The notes beneath the pieces were generated by a model that ran no database searches, was not told where the DNA came from, and saw nothing but the letters and a program-made list of their open reading frames with translations. A stretch of 64,000 nucleotides of DNA from assembly GCA_020697255.1 (NCBI GenBank), contig JAJFBE010000002.1, positions 248,001 through 312,000 of the forward strand, written 5' to 3'. Numbering within the stretch: position 1 is the first letter of the stretch; the number at the start of each line of letters is the position of its first letter. The translations under genes were made by a program, and so were the position numbers. Source of the DNA: Burkholderiales bacterium (GTDB taxonomy: Bacteria > Pseudomonadota > Gammaproteobacteria > Burkholderiales > UBA11063). This document shows, one piece after another, positions 39,471 to 48,263 of this stretch.

Positions 39471-39668
39471 TTATGCGTATGGCATCATTGATTTAACTGA
39501 AGCAACATCCGAGCTATGTACCATTACAGTACCTCTTAGCTGACGTTTGTTTTTAGTTGTTTTTTTAGTTAAAATATGCCGTTTAAACGCTTGAGAACGC
39601 TTAACGGAGCCATTTGCTAAGACCTTAAAGCGCTTTTTAGCACTTGATTTGGTTTTCATTTTAGGCAT
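39471..39668 (-). CDS. rpmI: 50S ribosomal protein L35
   Basis: 65 residues, [24 protein letters not shown] start with [20 protein letters not shown]. First gene of rpmI-rplT-pheS-pheT-ihfA. infC, which normally precedes rpmI in the same operon, is absent from this position. Confidence 0.97.
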   Translation of the reverse strand: MPKMKTKSSAKKRFKVLANGSVKRSQAFKRHILTKKTTKNKRQLRGTVMVHSSDVASVKSMMPYA

Positions 39669-39690
39669 AATACACCTCTATTATTAATGA

Positions 39691-39820
39691 GCCCATTGCT
39701 CTTGTTTTTATATATGGGCAAGCCAAGTGACTAATTACTTTTAGCAATTGTTCTTTATAAGAACTCGACTACCCGACCATTGAACCGATGATTTTAGCAT
39801 ACTTTTAATAAAAAACACAA
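39691..39820 (-). promoter_or_regulatory. rpmI operon promoter and structured leader
   Basis: Minus strand: -35 TTGTGT (complement 39815-39820), 18-bp spacer, -10 TAAAAT (39791-39796). The leader of about 115 nt holds a GTTCTT-TATAA-GAAC hairpin and a 6-bp stem (GCCCAT 39691-39696 with ATGGGC 39714-39719) close to the rpmI start. With infC absent, this leader is a candidate site for L20 feedback; that is inference. Confidence 0.45.
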
Positions 39821-39847
39821 GCCCAAATTAGCAAATTTTGGGCTGTG
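39806..39847 (-). terminator. Terminator of the large lipoprotein gene
   Basis: Minus strand hairpin CACAGCCCAAA (39847-39837) pairing with TTTGGGCTTGTG (39827-39816), one bulge, followed by T6ATT. Its left side overlaps the -35 box of the rpmI promoter. Confidence 0.8.
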
Positions 39848-39863
39848 TCGTCTTTATTCCGGC

Positions 39864-42413
39864 TTAACTTCCCGATAGTATTTTTCCAAAAGACAACTTG
39901 ATTGTGTTTGTAGGCTGATTTGGTACTTGTTCTATATTAGCAAATGTTCCGTCATTCCACACAATCCTGGTTGGTACACTAGGGTCCACTTTACATATGG
40001 TATTTGATAAGCATACTAATTGTAAAACATTATGTTGTATACAGGTATATGATGAACATCGACTTTGGGAATAGTTCATAATATTTAAACCAAAAACATA
40101 AGTGTATCCATTTTTCTCAGCGCTCAGATATACGGTTTCATCCAGCACCGATGGGCGTACCCCTTTGGTAGCATCATTTACCATAGAGTTATATATTTTA
40201 GATGTAAACTGTGTTTTGCTATTATTAAGTGATGAGAGCAAATAAGAGTACTTATCAAAAGAAGCATAGGAGGTATTATTGCCAATGCCGGCTAATGGCA
40301 TATAGACAATTCCTCCATATGTTTGCTTGTGATATGCAGGATATACCAAAGGAGCCTCACCATCGTAAAAAATAAAACTATTACTTGGGGTTTTCATATA
40401 ATACGGAGGTGAAAAATTAAGTGGATCAAATGTTCTAACATTTCTGGCGTTTACCTTTAGCGGTGTCTCTGAATTAAGATTAAAGACCGATAACTGTAAA
40501 GGATCTGTTCTATCAACATACGGAGAATTATATAATGTAATGCTGCCAGCTTTCAATTTATTCTGTGTAAAGCTCTTCGGAAGCAACATTCCTAATATAT
40601 TAGATATTTCACTATTTCCTTCAACATTGTAGTAGTATGGGCTTTTAACAAAACTCTTGCCATCATAACAATTTGTTACAACATAAGGTCCCACAGGCGT
40701 GCCAGGATTAGCATGCCATTCCACAACGCCTAGCAGATGATCATACAAATCATCATGAATATAGCATAATCCATTTTTTATTTTCATCCGCAAATCATCA
40801 GGGAAATTTGCAAGAGGGTCAAATAATTTATCCCCTTTACTGCCGACTAATATATTCTCTACATCCTTAAGTTTGGTATCAACTTTACTTTCAACTATTT
40901 CACGGGCACCTTGCCATGGTTTATTATAGTCAAATTTTATACCCCTTGTGTTTAACCATTTCTGGTCAAGCTCACCGGATTCATCTGAAGCTGATAATGC
41001 TGTATCAATTATATCCCTAATAGCTAGTTTAGTTTCTCGTGCTAAAATATTGGCTTTGGTTACTAAACGAGAAATAACTAAATCGCATTTGATCCTTTTT
41101 TCAATCGCATCCCCGGCTATTTTGGTCTGATCACGACACAAGTTCTCAAGATGAGTTGATAATTGCGAAAGTTCACCGGATGAGATCAATAACTCATAAT
41201 TACTTAAATATTCCCCTGTAGAGGTTAGTGCATTCTGGACTTGCCGGTTGTTATCAAGGTCATAAACTTTTTTAATACCGCCATTTTTATTTACAAAGTC
41301 TAGTAGGCTTGTATAGCCTACATTTTCACTTTCAGTATTATAAGCTCCCAGGTATGCTTCGGTATATTGCTTTAAAAGCCCAGTTTGCCGGTCAAAATTA
41401 TTTATAATACCCTGAATAGCCGTTTCGTTAATTATATTTTTCAGGTCATCAAGTCCGTATTGCAGGGTTTTTATTTTGATATCTATTTCATCTAACCTTC
41501 CATTTAGAGCATCCACGCTTTTTTGGATAGAGCCAAGCGGATCAGACTTACACGCCTCAGTAATTGCTGTTTGTCCAAGACCAAATACAATACTAACCTG
41601 CGTACCACCAGGGGGAGGTATAAGCCTGCTGACATTAGATATAAGCCCTAGGGCACTTCCAATTTGCGGTACATCACAATAGTCTTTATGGTTGTTATCT
41701 GCAGACATAAATGACACATGAGCAAAATGATTAATCGGAAGCTGTTCTTGTAGAGGTAAAACTCCGCTTGCCATCTCTGCATTTAATTTATTATAGAATT
41801 GCTCTTTATCCAACCCGTTGTCCAAAACAGCAATTTTATAATCAATTGCCAGGGCTTCAAAAAAATCATCAACACCAAATAACCGGACTAATTTAGACGC
41901 CAGTTCATCTGTATCATGCTTAGATAAATCAGCCATATTTTGTACTTTTAGCTGGTTAAACAGATAAACCCCAAGCATAGTATTATTTGCATAAATCCTA
42001 AAGCTATTACCGGATGTGCCGTATAGCCAAATAGATGCTGAAACAACTGTGTTATTATCTCCAAGCAACTCAAACGTCAGGTCTGTACTAACTTGCTGCT
42101 TATCTACTTTGAGGCTACATAATTTATTTATACCACAGCTAAACTTACCGTTATAAATTTCTGAACCATCCTCAGATTTGATTAGAACATAGCTAATTAC
42201 ATGATCAGATTGATTACTAATAGTAAAATTAAGATGTGAATTATCGACCAGATCGTCTTTTGGAGCAAGTTCTACGAACGCCTGAGGCTTAAGTGTACTA
42301 TTAGAGGAGAGGGTATTGCCGTTGTTATTTACATTTCCACCACTGCCACAGCCATTTAAGCCAAGTATGGCAGCAAGCATGAATATGCCTGCTATTAGTT
42401 TGCTTTTCTTCAT
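39864..42413 (-). CDS. Large outer-membrane-type lipoprotein of unknown function
   Basis: 849 residues from MKKSKLIAG (ATG 42413). Lipobox LGLNGC with Cys22, and Gly at +2 suggests outer-membrane sorting. A Gly/Asn/Ser linker follows, then a beta-rich domain (about 40-135), then at about 265-480 a long helical, coiled-coil-prone region (repeating LDEIDIKIKTLQYGLDDLKNII-like heptads), and a beta-rich C-terminal 300 residues. The long helical bundle recalls alpha-helical pore-forming toxins or surface lipoproteins only in general shape. I recognise no family. A perfect 9-bp-arm palindrome lies 19 bp upstream. Confidence 0.72.
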   Translation of the reverse strand: MKKSKLIAGIFMLAAILGLNGCGSGGNVNNNGNTLSSNSTLKPQAFVELAPKDDLVDNSHLNFTISNQSDHVISYVLIKSEDGSEIYNGKFSCGINKLCSLKVDKQQVSTDLTFELLGDNNTVVSASIWLYGTSGNSFRIYANNTMLGVYLFNQLKVQNMADLSKHDTDELASKLVRLFGVDDFFEALAIDYKIAVLDNGLDKEQFYNKLNAEMASGVLPLQEQLPINHFAHVSFMSADNNHKDYCDVPQIGSALGLISNVSRLIPPPGGTQVSIVFGLGQTAITEACKSDPLGSIQKSVDALNGRLDEIDIKIKTLQYGLDDLKNIINETAIQGIINNFDRQTGLLKQYTEAYLGAYNTESENVGYTSLLDFVNKNGGIKKVYDLDNNRQVQNALTSTGEYLSNYELLISSGELSQLSTHLENLCRDQTKIAGDAIEKRIKCDLVISRLVTKANILARETKLAIRDIIDTALSASDESGELDQKWLNTRGIKFDYNKPWQGAREIVESKVDTKLKDVENILVGSKGDKLFDPLANFPDDLRMKIKNGLCYIHDDLYDHLLGVVEWHANPGTPVGPYVVTNCYDGKSFVKSPYYYNVEGNSEISNILGMLLPKSFTQNKLKAGSITLYNSPYVDRTDPLQLSVFNLNSETPLKVNARNVRTFDPLNFSPPYYMKTPSNSFIFYDGEAPLVYPAYHKQTYGGIVYMPLAGIGNNTSYASFDKYSYLLSSLNNSKTQFTSKIYNSMVNDATKGVRPSVLDETVYLSAEKNGYTYVFGLNIMNYSQSRCSSYTCIQHNVLQLVCLSNTICKVDPSVPTRIVWNDGTFANIEQVPNQPTNTIKLSFGKILSGS

Positions 42414-42431
42414 GATAAATTTTCCCATTAC

Positions 42432-42450
42432 TACATAGCATTGCTATGTA
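42432..42450 (-). promoter_or_regulatory. Operator-like palindrome before the lipoprotein gene
   Basis: TACATAGCA-T-TGCTATGTA, a 19-bp near-perfect palindrome 19 bases before the lipoprotein start. It could be a repressor site or an RNA hairpin close to the ribosome-binding site. No other copy seen in the window. Confidence 0.5.
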
Positions 42451-42476
42451 AATTAATGTAGTATTATCATAAAAAG

Positions 42477-42561
42477 AGTGGCTAATGCCAAACCTCATAA
42501 TTAATTATGGGATTTGGTATAACTTTTGTCCACAAACTATTTGCTGTAAACCTTAGCCACT
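42477..42561. repeat. Long nested inverted repeat upstream of the lipoprotein gene
   Basis: Outer arms AGTGGCTAA (42477-42485) and TTAGCCACT (42553-42561), 67 bases apart, enclose a second structure CCAAA...TTTGG (42488-42517) built on the perfect palindrome CATAATTAATTATG (42495-42508). T-runs lie outside both arms (T7 on plus, CTTTTT on minus), so it may act as a bidirectional terminator or a structured leader. The remaining bases to 42684 show nothing I can name. Confidence 0.5.
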
Positions 42562-42684
42562 TTTTTTATAATTGTTTATGAACTTAAATTATACCATATA
42601 GCTTTAAAAAGCTCAAGACAGAATTTCTATAACAGGGTCTCAAACATTGGATAGCAAGAGCAAGCTAAGTTTTTTAACGTCTGA

Positions 42685-42810
42685 CTACCTCTGGCTAAAT
42701 ACTCTTAGAAAATTCTCAGGCATAATAGGTGGGATTTCTCTTGCCAATGCGTTAAAATCTATACCAGACTTGTAGATAATTTGACATTGTACCGGTATGG
42801 TAACTGGCAT
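42685..42810 (-). CDS. Possible 41-residue small protein
   Basis: ATG at 42810 to TAG at 42685. The sequence is MPVTIPVQCQIIYKSGIDFN, then ALAREIPPIMPENFLRVFSQR. Its composition looks protein-like (mixed hydrophobic and charged, PPIMP turn), and it occupies an otherwise empty 427-bp gap on the same strand as, and 30 bp after, the antiporter gene. There is no strong ribosome-binding site. It could equally be the remnant of a longer gene. Confidence 0.3.
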   Translation of the reverse strand: MPVTIPVQCQIIYKSGIDFNALAREIPPIMPENFLRVFSQR

Positions 42811-42840
42811 ACGCGAATACTCACATTATGAATTAACTCT

Positions 42841-44277
42841 TCATTTAAAAACCATACCAGACCACTGATTAATCATGCCCAGCGATAAAACTGTTACTAT
42901 TACCAAAACGACAAAAACACCAACTTCAAATTTACTGGCAAATAAACTCTTTTGCTCTTCACGACGGGCATACACATAAAAAACTGCCCCTACTAGATAC
43001 ATCAAACAGGATAGGGCTAAAAATACTATCCCACCTGAATAGACCAACCAAATACCGTAAAGTACAGCCAATATTCCTTTTATAAAAGATAATGTATCTA
43101 CTTTACCAGTTTCAATTACCAGCTTCATCGCAAAAAGCGTTGCTAATAAATAGGGTAATAAGATTAAACTTGTAGCCAGCTGAATCATGGCCAGATATAC
43201 AGAATTGGTAAAAAATGCCAATATAATAAATATTTGCGCTGCCAAGCTACTTAATAATACACAGTTAGCCGGCACATTTTTTTTATTCATCTTAAGTAAA
43301 AATTTAGGCATCGTTTTATCTTCAGCAGCTACATAAAATATATTAGTAGCAAGCATTGTCCAGGCAAGTAGGGCACCAACTACGCTAATTATAACAGTAA
43401 TACGTATAATATCGCCGCTGCCTACACCATAAATTGAGGATAACAAAACAGCGGTTGAAGGCGTTGCCAAATCGCGTATTGCCGCACCTGGCATCATACC
43501 AAACGGTAAAATCGAAATTATTGCATCAATAATGCATACTACTATTGCGCCTAAAAGAGTTGCTTTTGCAACATCTTGCATGCTTTTAGCCCTCAGGGCA
43601 AATATACACGCGGCTTCAATCCCGGTAAAATCCCATACTGTTACTAGCATAGTACTTTTTATCTGATCAAACATACTGCCTAGCTTTACTTCGAAATGAA
43701 GATTTGATTTGAATTGTGACAGATGAAAACCAATAAAAAACACTATGATTACAGCTATTAAAGTAAGTATTTTTATAGCAGTAAGCAAAATATTTACAAA
43801 AGATGCTTCGCGAATACCGCGATTAATTAGAAAACAAACTATCCAAATTAAAATAGATTCGACTACTAATGCAGGCACGGTATTACCCTTGCCCATAAAC
43901 TTGAACATGGCGAAATTACCCAAAGTTGCACAAATGTAAATAAGGTAACTGGCATTAGCCAGTAATGCATTAAGCGCATAACCCCAGGCTGAATTAAACC
44001 CGACATAATCACCAAATCCGTACTTAGCATAACCATACAGACCACTTTGGATATCGGGACGTTTTTTAGTTATATAAATAAACGCCCAGCTTAGGGCTAA
44101 TATACCAATGGTTGTAATTATCCAGCCAATACTAATAGCAACAACGCCCGCGCCATGTGAAATATTTTGCGGAATGTCAAATACACCGCTTCCCATCATT
44201 GACCCGAAAATCAAAGAAAAAAGTGCAACAAAAGATAAATCTTTGATATTTGTTCTTGTATTAGTAACGTTGCTCAT
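42841..44277 (-). CDS. APC-family amino-acid/polyamine antiporter (ArcD/AdiC-like)
   Basis: 478 residues with about 12 membrane segments. GSMMGSGVFDIPQNIS (about 21-36) is the helix 1 unwound substrate-binding motif of the basic amino-acid/polyamine antiporter group. WDFTGIEAACIFALRAKS near 214-231 matches the helix 6 motif (WxFxGxExA). Likely exchanges arginine, ornithine or a related solute; exact substrate unknown. Monocistronic. Confidence 0.83.
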   Translation of the reverse strand: MSNVTNTRTNIKDLSFVALFSLIFGSMMGSGVFDIPQNISHGAGVVAISIGWIITTIGILALSWAFIYITKKRPDIQSGLYGYAKYGFGDYVGFNSAWGYALNALLANASYLIYICATLGNFAMFKFMGKGNTVPALVVESILIWIVCFLINRGIREASFVNILLTAIKILTLIAVIIVFFIGFHLSQFKSNLHFEVKLGSMFDQIKSTMLVTVWDFTGIEAACIFALRAKSMQDVAKATLLGAIVVCIIDAIISILPFGMMPGAAIRDLATPSTAVLLSSIYGVGSGDIIRITVIISVVGALLAWTMLATNIFYVAAEDKTMPKFLLKMNKKNVPANCVLLSSLAAQIFIILAFFTNSVYLAMIQLATSLILLPYLLATLFAMKLVIETGKVDTLSFIKGILAVLYGIWLVYSGGIVFLALSCLMYLVGAVFYVYARREEQKSLFASKFEVGVFVVLVIVTVLSLGMINQWSGMVFK

Positions 44278-44321
44278 TCAGTAACTTTAAAAATTTACTC
44301 TTTGTCGTTAAGTATGGTTAA

Positions 44322-44768
44322 TTATTTATTGTTGGATTTATCAAAATTAAACATCCATTTAATACCAAATTTGTCAGTTAACATACCAAAATGGGCTCCC
44401 CAGAATGTATCCTGCAGCGGCATTGTTACTTTACCGCCTTGCGCCAACTTATTGAAGACTTCCGTTTCCTCGGCCTCACTATCAAAATTCAGGCTTAATG
44501 TAATCGGCGAGCCTTCAGGTACCAGTTGTACTGTACCACATGAGCTATTTTCACCAACTAGAACATCGGATGCCATAATAAATATATCGCCGGCTCTAAA
44601 TGATGCGTGCATGATTTTATTTTGCCAGTTTTCCGGTAAATTTTTGCACATGTCTTTATTATCTGAATATAGCATCTTATATTCGATCTTACCACCAAAT
44701 GCTTCGCTATATAACTTTAAAGCTTCTTCACAATTACCGCCAAAACTTAAATATGAATTTAATTGCAT
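44322..44768 (-). CDS. VOC-family protein (PhnB/YjdN-like)
   Basis: 148 residues, vicinal oxygen chelate fold: MQLNSYLSFGGNCEEALKLYSEAFGG at the start, IMASDV near 81, and FWGAHFGMLTDKFGIKWMFNF at the end are typical of the PhnB-like subgroup. These are usually of unknown activity; some metal ligands of true glyoxalases are not conserved in the group. AGGAGAATG-type spacing gives a good ribosome-binding site. Confidence 0.85.
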   Translation of the reverse strand: MQLNSYLSFGGNCEEALKLYSEAFGGKIEYKMLYSDNKDMCKNLPENWQNKIMHASFRAGDIFIMASDVLVGENSSCGTVQLVPEGSPITLSLNFDSEAEETEVFNKLAQGGKVTMPLQDTFWGAHFGMLTDKFGIKWMFNFDKSNNK

Positions 44769-44796
44769 AACATTCTCCTCAGAATTAAATTTAGAG

Positions 44797-44839
44797 CATG
44801 GATCCCCGCATACAGGAATGACACATTCATTCCTGTATG
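44797..44839. repeat. dRS3-like element with an extended hairpin
   Basis: CATGGATCCCCGCATACAGG opens the element and GGAATGACAC follows, as in the repeats at 32576 and 49786. Here the right half has grown into a perfect 13-bp inverted repeat (44809-44821 with 44827-44839, loop CACAT). It fills the gap between the VOC gene and the beta-propeller-like gene. Confidence 0.6.
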
Positions 44840-44865
44840 TGCAGCCGTGATTGTAACAAAAAAGT

Positions 44866-45915
44866 CTAGCTGCTGTATGAATAAAATGCTACCCCGGTTG
44901 CTAAGCGTAAGCCGCTTTTTAAAACATTACAAGGCATAAAATCGCCATTAGGTTGAAGCTTACAGCTAACTAAGCTATTGGAATTATAATCAAGAATATA
45001 CGCAGTATTATTTAAAAATTTAACCGTAGTAAGATTACCCAAATTTACATCATACATAATACCGCAAAGACTGCCGGCACATTTATTAACTGCTCCCATA
45101 TAATCGCGGTGCGGATCAAAAGTTATACTGTATTGATAACCATTAACTGTGCTTACAACAAAAGAATTTTGTGAAACTGTCGGTAAAATTGCCGTACAGT
45201 TTTTTACTGAATAATCAGAAGTTAGACTACACTGTGCCATTTTAGCAAAATTCATATCGCTAATAAATAAGCTGTAGTGATCCAGAACCACATATGCAGG
45301 ATTATTAATCGGTATGTCCATCTGGGCACATGACTCTACCATGCCGCTATTAGATAAACCACAGGAATACATTATTGGTTGGTTATAGTTTACCAAATAA
45401 AATCTGCTATTTATAATAGCCATATTTTCCGGTCCGGATAGATTATTTAAGACTATAGCACAATCTGATACTTGGTTTTCTCCAAGCTTGCAACGAATAA
45501 CATCATTTGCCCCATTTTCGCTAATATAAATATAATCTTGAGTGCCCGATTCATCGGCTGTTGCCTGATTTTCCGATTTATTGGTAGCAGAAGAATTGCC
45601 ATCAAGTACTGGCCCAAGCGTAAGTGATTCATTATTACTATTTTGCTTTTTGCCACTTATATCTTGGGTTTTAGTGCTCCTAATATCATGATACGTACCA
45701 CTTTCAATATCAATTGGGGAAATTTTGTTTTGACCTAAGTATAGTCCACCTAGTAGCTTATGTGTACCTAGCCATAAATTTTGCCAGTAACCATTTATCT
45801 TACTTAATTTATGTTGTGTGTGTAGAGGCTTCTGAAGCGAAGCATCACGTGAGTGTATTATATAAAACACACTCAAAATCAGGATAGATAGAAACGCAAT
45901 TATGCGATATTTCAT
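44866..45915 (-). CDS. Membrane-anchored or secreted beta-propeller-like protein
   Basis: 349 residues from ATG 45915, which overlaps the pit stop codon as TAATG. The start MKYRIIAFLSILILSVFYIIH is a signal peptide or N-terminal anchor. A low-complexity linker (about 55-120) leads to four or five repeats of about 45 residues (YISENGANDVIRCKLG...C; FYLVNYNQPIMYSCGLS; LFISDMNFAKMAQCSL; AYILDYNSNSLVSCKL). Each ends in a strand with C-x8-12-C, resembling propeller blades with paired cysteines. Translational coupling to the phosphate transporter is unusual. Function unknown. Confidence 0.68.
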   Translation of the reverse strand: MKYRIIAFLSILILSVFYIIHSRDASLQKPLHTQHKLSKINGYWQNLWLGTHKLLGGLYLGQNKISPIDIESGTYHDIRSTKTQDISGKKQNSNNESLTLGPVLDGNSSATNKSENQATADESGTQDYIYISENGANDVIRCKLGENQVSDCAIVLNNLSGPENMAIINSRFYLVNYNQPIMYSCGLSNSGMVESCAQMDIPINNPAYVVLDHYSLFISDMNFAKMAQCSLTSDYSVKNCTAILPTVSQNSFVVSTVNGYQYSITFDPHRDYMGAVNKCAGSLCGIMYDVNLGNLTTVKFLNNTAYILDYNSNSLVSCKLQPNGDFMPCNVLKSGLRLATGVAFYSYSS

Positions 45916-46907
45916 TAGAAGAAGGTTTTGGATAACTGTAGGCAACCACCAGCTAAAATTGCACAAACCGGAAAAGTTAAAACCCAGGCAATTACTATAT
46001 TTTTAACAATACCCCAGTTTACACCAAATTGACCCATATTACCAGCCCCCATAATTGAACCGGCCACCGCATGAGTAGTACTAAGGGGCATCCCAAATCT
46101 TGAACCGATAAATAATAATAATGCTGAACTAATTTCTGAGGCAAAACCATTGGCCGGTTTTAATTGAGCCACCCTGGTACTTAAGGTTTTTATAATTTTA
46201 GCCCCGCCGGATAGTGTACCAAGTGCCATACATATTGCACAGGCAATTATTACCCAGGTGGGGACCACACATGTCGGGATCATATTACTACTAAATAATG
46301 TCAAGGTAATAATACCCATAGTCTTTTGGGCGTCATTAGTGCCATGACTAAAAGATAAAAATGCGGTGGAAAGCACCTGCATCTCACGAATAAAGTTATT
46401 GGTTTTTCTAGGTTGGGTATTATCTTTTAAAAGTTTATGAATTAAAATAACAATTAACATGGCAACACTAAAACCCAAAATTGGCGAAATAACCATCGGT
46501 AGCATAACTTTGGTTACTACGGTCGCAAAATTAATTACATGCCAGGAGTTATTAAACATAATAGCACCCACCAAACCGCCAATTAAGGCATGTGATGAAC
46601 TAGATGGAATACCAAAATACCAGGTTACCAAATTCCAGATAATTGCTGCACATAATGCTGAAAAAATGACGCCATTAGTAGCCAGAGCCGGGTCGGCAAA
46701 GCCCTTGGCAATAGTAACTGCAACTGCCGTACCGCACAGTGCTCCAATTAAATTAAAAATTGCAGCAATAGAAATGGCCTGATATGGCTCAAGCGATTTA
46801 GTTGAAATTGAAGTTGCAACCGCATTGGCCGTATCATGAAATCCATTTATAAACTCAAAAAATAAAGCTATTATTATAATAGCAATTACGGCAACCGGAA
46901 TGTACAT
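45915..46907 (-). CDS. pit: Low-affinity inorganic phosphate transporter (Pit family)
   Basis: 330 residues. Two PiT signature repeats: FEFINGFHDTANAVATSISTKSL (about 16-38) and LSFSHGTNDAQKTMGIITL (about 194-212). About nine to ten helices. It carries phosphate with H+ or Na+ across the inner membrane. Second gene after the DUF47 protein, 14 bp apart, the standard DUF47-pit pair. Confidence 0.93.
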   Translation of the reverse strand: MYIPVAVIAIIIIALFFEFINGFHDTANAVATSISTKSLEPYQAISIAAIFNLIGALCGTAVAVTIAKGFADPALATNGVIFSALCAAIIWNLVTWYFGIPSSSSHALIGGLVGAIMFNNSWHVINFATVVTKVMLPMVISPILGFSVAMLIVILIHKLLKDNTQPRKTNNFIREMQVLSTAFLSFSHGTNDAQKTMGIITLTLFSSNMIPTCVVPTWVIIACAICMALGTLSGGAKIIKTLSTRVAQLKPANGFASEISSALLLFIGSRFGMPLSTTHAVAGSIMGAGNMGQFGVNWGIVKNIVIAWVLTFPVCAILAGGCLQLSKTFF

Positions 46908-46921
46908 GTAATTTTAACCTT

Positions 46922-47569
46922 TTATATACTCTTTAATGATACCTGGGTAATTAGATCTGCAGCGCTCACGCTTAACTCAATTGCCGAATCGATACTCTTA
47001 TAAATTTCTTTTAGTTTTAAAATAGTCAACGTATCGAATTTACCCGAGTACATTTCATTAATTGCATGCCGGAAATCTTCAATACCATTTTCTTCCAGTT
47101 CATTAATTTTTTCGTTGCTTTGGACAATTTTATTGCCATCATTTACTTTAAGACCACTAATACAATCGACCAGTGCCTTGGTAATAATTAATAAAGTATT
47201 AGCATTTTTAATTAAGCAGTCATCGGTATTTGCATCAATATTATAAATCTTTAATTTGGTACTGATTTTTACAATTCGTTTAGTTAATTTATTTAAAAGT
47301 CCGGATAATTCTTGTATATCACCCCGATCAATGGGTGTAATAAACATTTTATTTAATTGGGCTAAGACTTTTTTATTTATATCATTAGCTTTTTGTTTTA
47401 GAATCCGTGAATTACCACACAATTCATCAGTTTGTACCGGATCTTTGGAGTTTAGGATATCTACAAAGATTTTTGCTGCCTCGTGAGAGTTTAGGGATGC
47501 TTCTTCAAACAATACAAAAAACACATCCCCTTTGCTGGGCACCATGGATTTTATTAGCTTTCGCAACAT
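46922..47569 (-). CDS. DUF47/PhoU-like protein
   Basis: 215 residues, nearly all helical, beginning MLRKLIKSMVPSKGDVFFVLFEEASLNSHEAAKIF, the DUF47 start, with metal-cluster type ExxxD/E-x3-D segments (ADDINKKVLAQLNK-like: KANDINKKVLAQL). Members regulate or assist the adjacent Pit transporter. GGAAG lies nine bases before the ATG. Confidence 0.9.
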   Translation of the reverse strand: MLRKLIKSMVPSKGDVFFVLFEEASLNSHEAAKIFVDILNSKDPVQTDELCGNSRILKQKANDINKKVLAQLNKMFITPIDRGDIQELSGLLNKLTKRIVKISTKLKIYNIDANTDDCLIKNANTLLIITKALVDCISGLKVNDGNKIVQSNEKINELEENGIEDFRHAINEMYSGKFDTLTILKLKEIYKSIDSAIELSVSAADLITQVSLKSI

Positions 47570-47660
47570 TAATTAATTCTTCCATAATTTTACTTTAGGC
47601 ATGATATTAGCATAAGCACACATAGTGCGAGAATTTTTATTACAAAACAATCTGCTAAGT

Positions 47661-47709
47661 ACAAATTTAGAAATTTGTTATTGTAATTTTCTTGAATATC
47701 TGGTATAAT
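47661..47709 (+). promoter_or_regulatory. Palindrome-plus-promoter element, relaxed copy E
   Basis: Perfect 8-bp arms ACAAATTT-AG-AAATTTGT (47661-47678), then TA, -35 TTGTAA (47681-47686), 17-bp spacer, -10 TATAAT (47704-47709) with an extended TGG. Layout equals copies A, C and D; the core GAAATTTGTTATTG is similar to GGAAATTCCGTATTG, though the palindrome differs. Confidence 0.45.
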
Positions 47710-47774
47710 TCTTATAATTATAAAGAGGTATGGCTGTATCGTATTCTAATAATTTTTATAAATAAGGTGAATCT

Positions 47775-48263
47775 ATGAAGACTAAATTTTCTATTCTTTT
47801 TTTCTTAGGCCTGGCTGTTTTATATTCGAGCATAGCAGCTGCCGAAGATCGGGAGGAGTTTGCTTGGGAAGTATATAATGCTACTCCTGCGCCAATTAAG
47901 GGAAGATTCGCAACCTGGAGTAAAGGCGGAGAAAAATCGGTTCTTTTTGCAAACAATGAATGGCTCCAACCAAACGAGACGATAAAAGCACCAACTACTT
48001 CAACACTTTACGGAGGTTTAACAAATCACTGGTGTATTGAAGTTAGTGACAGCCAGCATAAAAAGGGGCGTACATTTGCAGTCTCTGATAAAGAATGCAA
48101 TATTACAAGCGCTGACCATCACTATCCAGTTGTCATAGTAATTAACGGGGAACCAAAAAGAAGCTTAACCGCAACTATAAAACCACATGATTCAACCCCT
48201 TGTGAAGTTGATCTCGAGACGACCACTAAGATTCAATGCGCTAACCCTAACAATTACAAGTAA
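47775..48263 (+). CDS. Small secreted protein of unknown function
   Basis: 162 residues. Signal peptide MKTKFSILFFLGLAVLYSSIAAA, then EDREEFAWEVYNATPAPIKGRF. The W-x-V-x-N-x-T strand near the mature start recalls the paralogous pair at 53977 and 55226 (AWHFLLENHTNS, KWDVTIKNQASS), so a shared fold is possible. Four mature cysteines. AAGGTG is the ribosome-binding site. Its 3' end overlaps waaF by 17 bp, tail to tail. Confidence 0.68.
   Translation: MKTKFSILFFLGLAVLYSSIAAAEDREEFAWEVYNATPAPIKGRFATWSKGGEKSVLFANNEWLQPNETIKAPTTSTLYGGLTNHWCIEVSDSQHKKGRTFAVSDKECNITSADHHYPVVIVINGEPKRSLTATIKPHDSTPCEVDLETTTKIQCANPNNYK

Noticed and set aside
39669-39790. Possible tRNA-like sequence in the rpmI leader (GGTTCAATGG).
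   Set aside because: No acceptor stem or anticodon arm can be built; no CCA-adjacent pairing. I found no tRNA in the window.
42600-42684. Possible transposase or repeat remnant upstream of the small frame at 42685.
   Set aside because: No motif, terminal inverted repeat or direct repeat visible.
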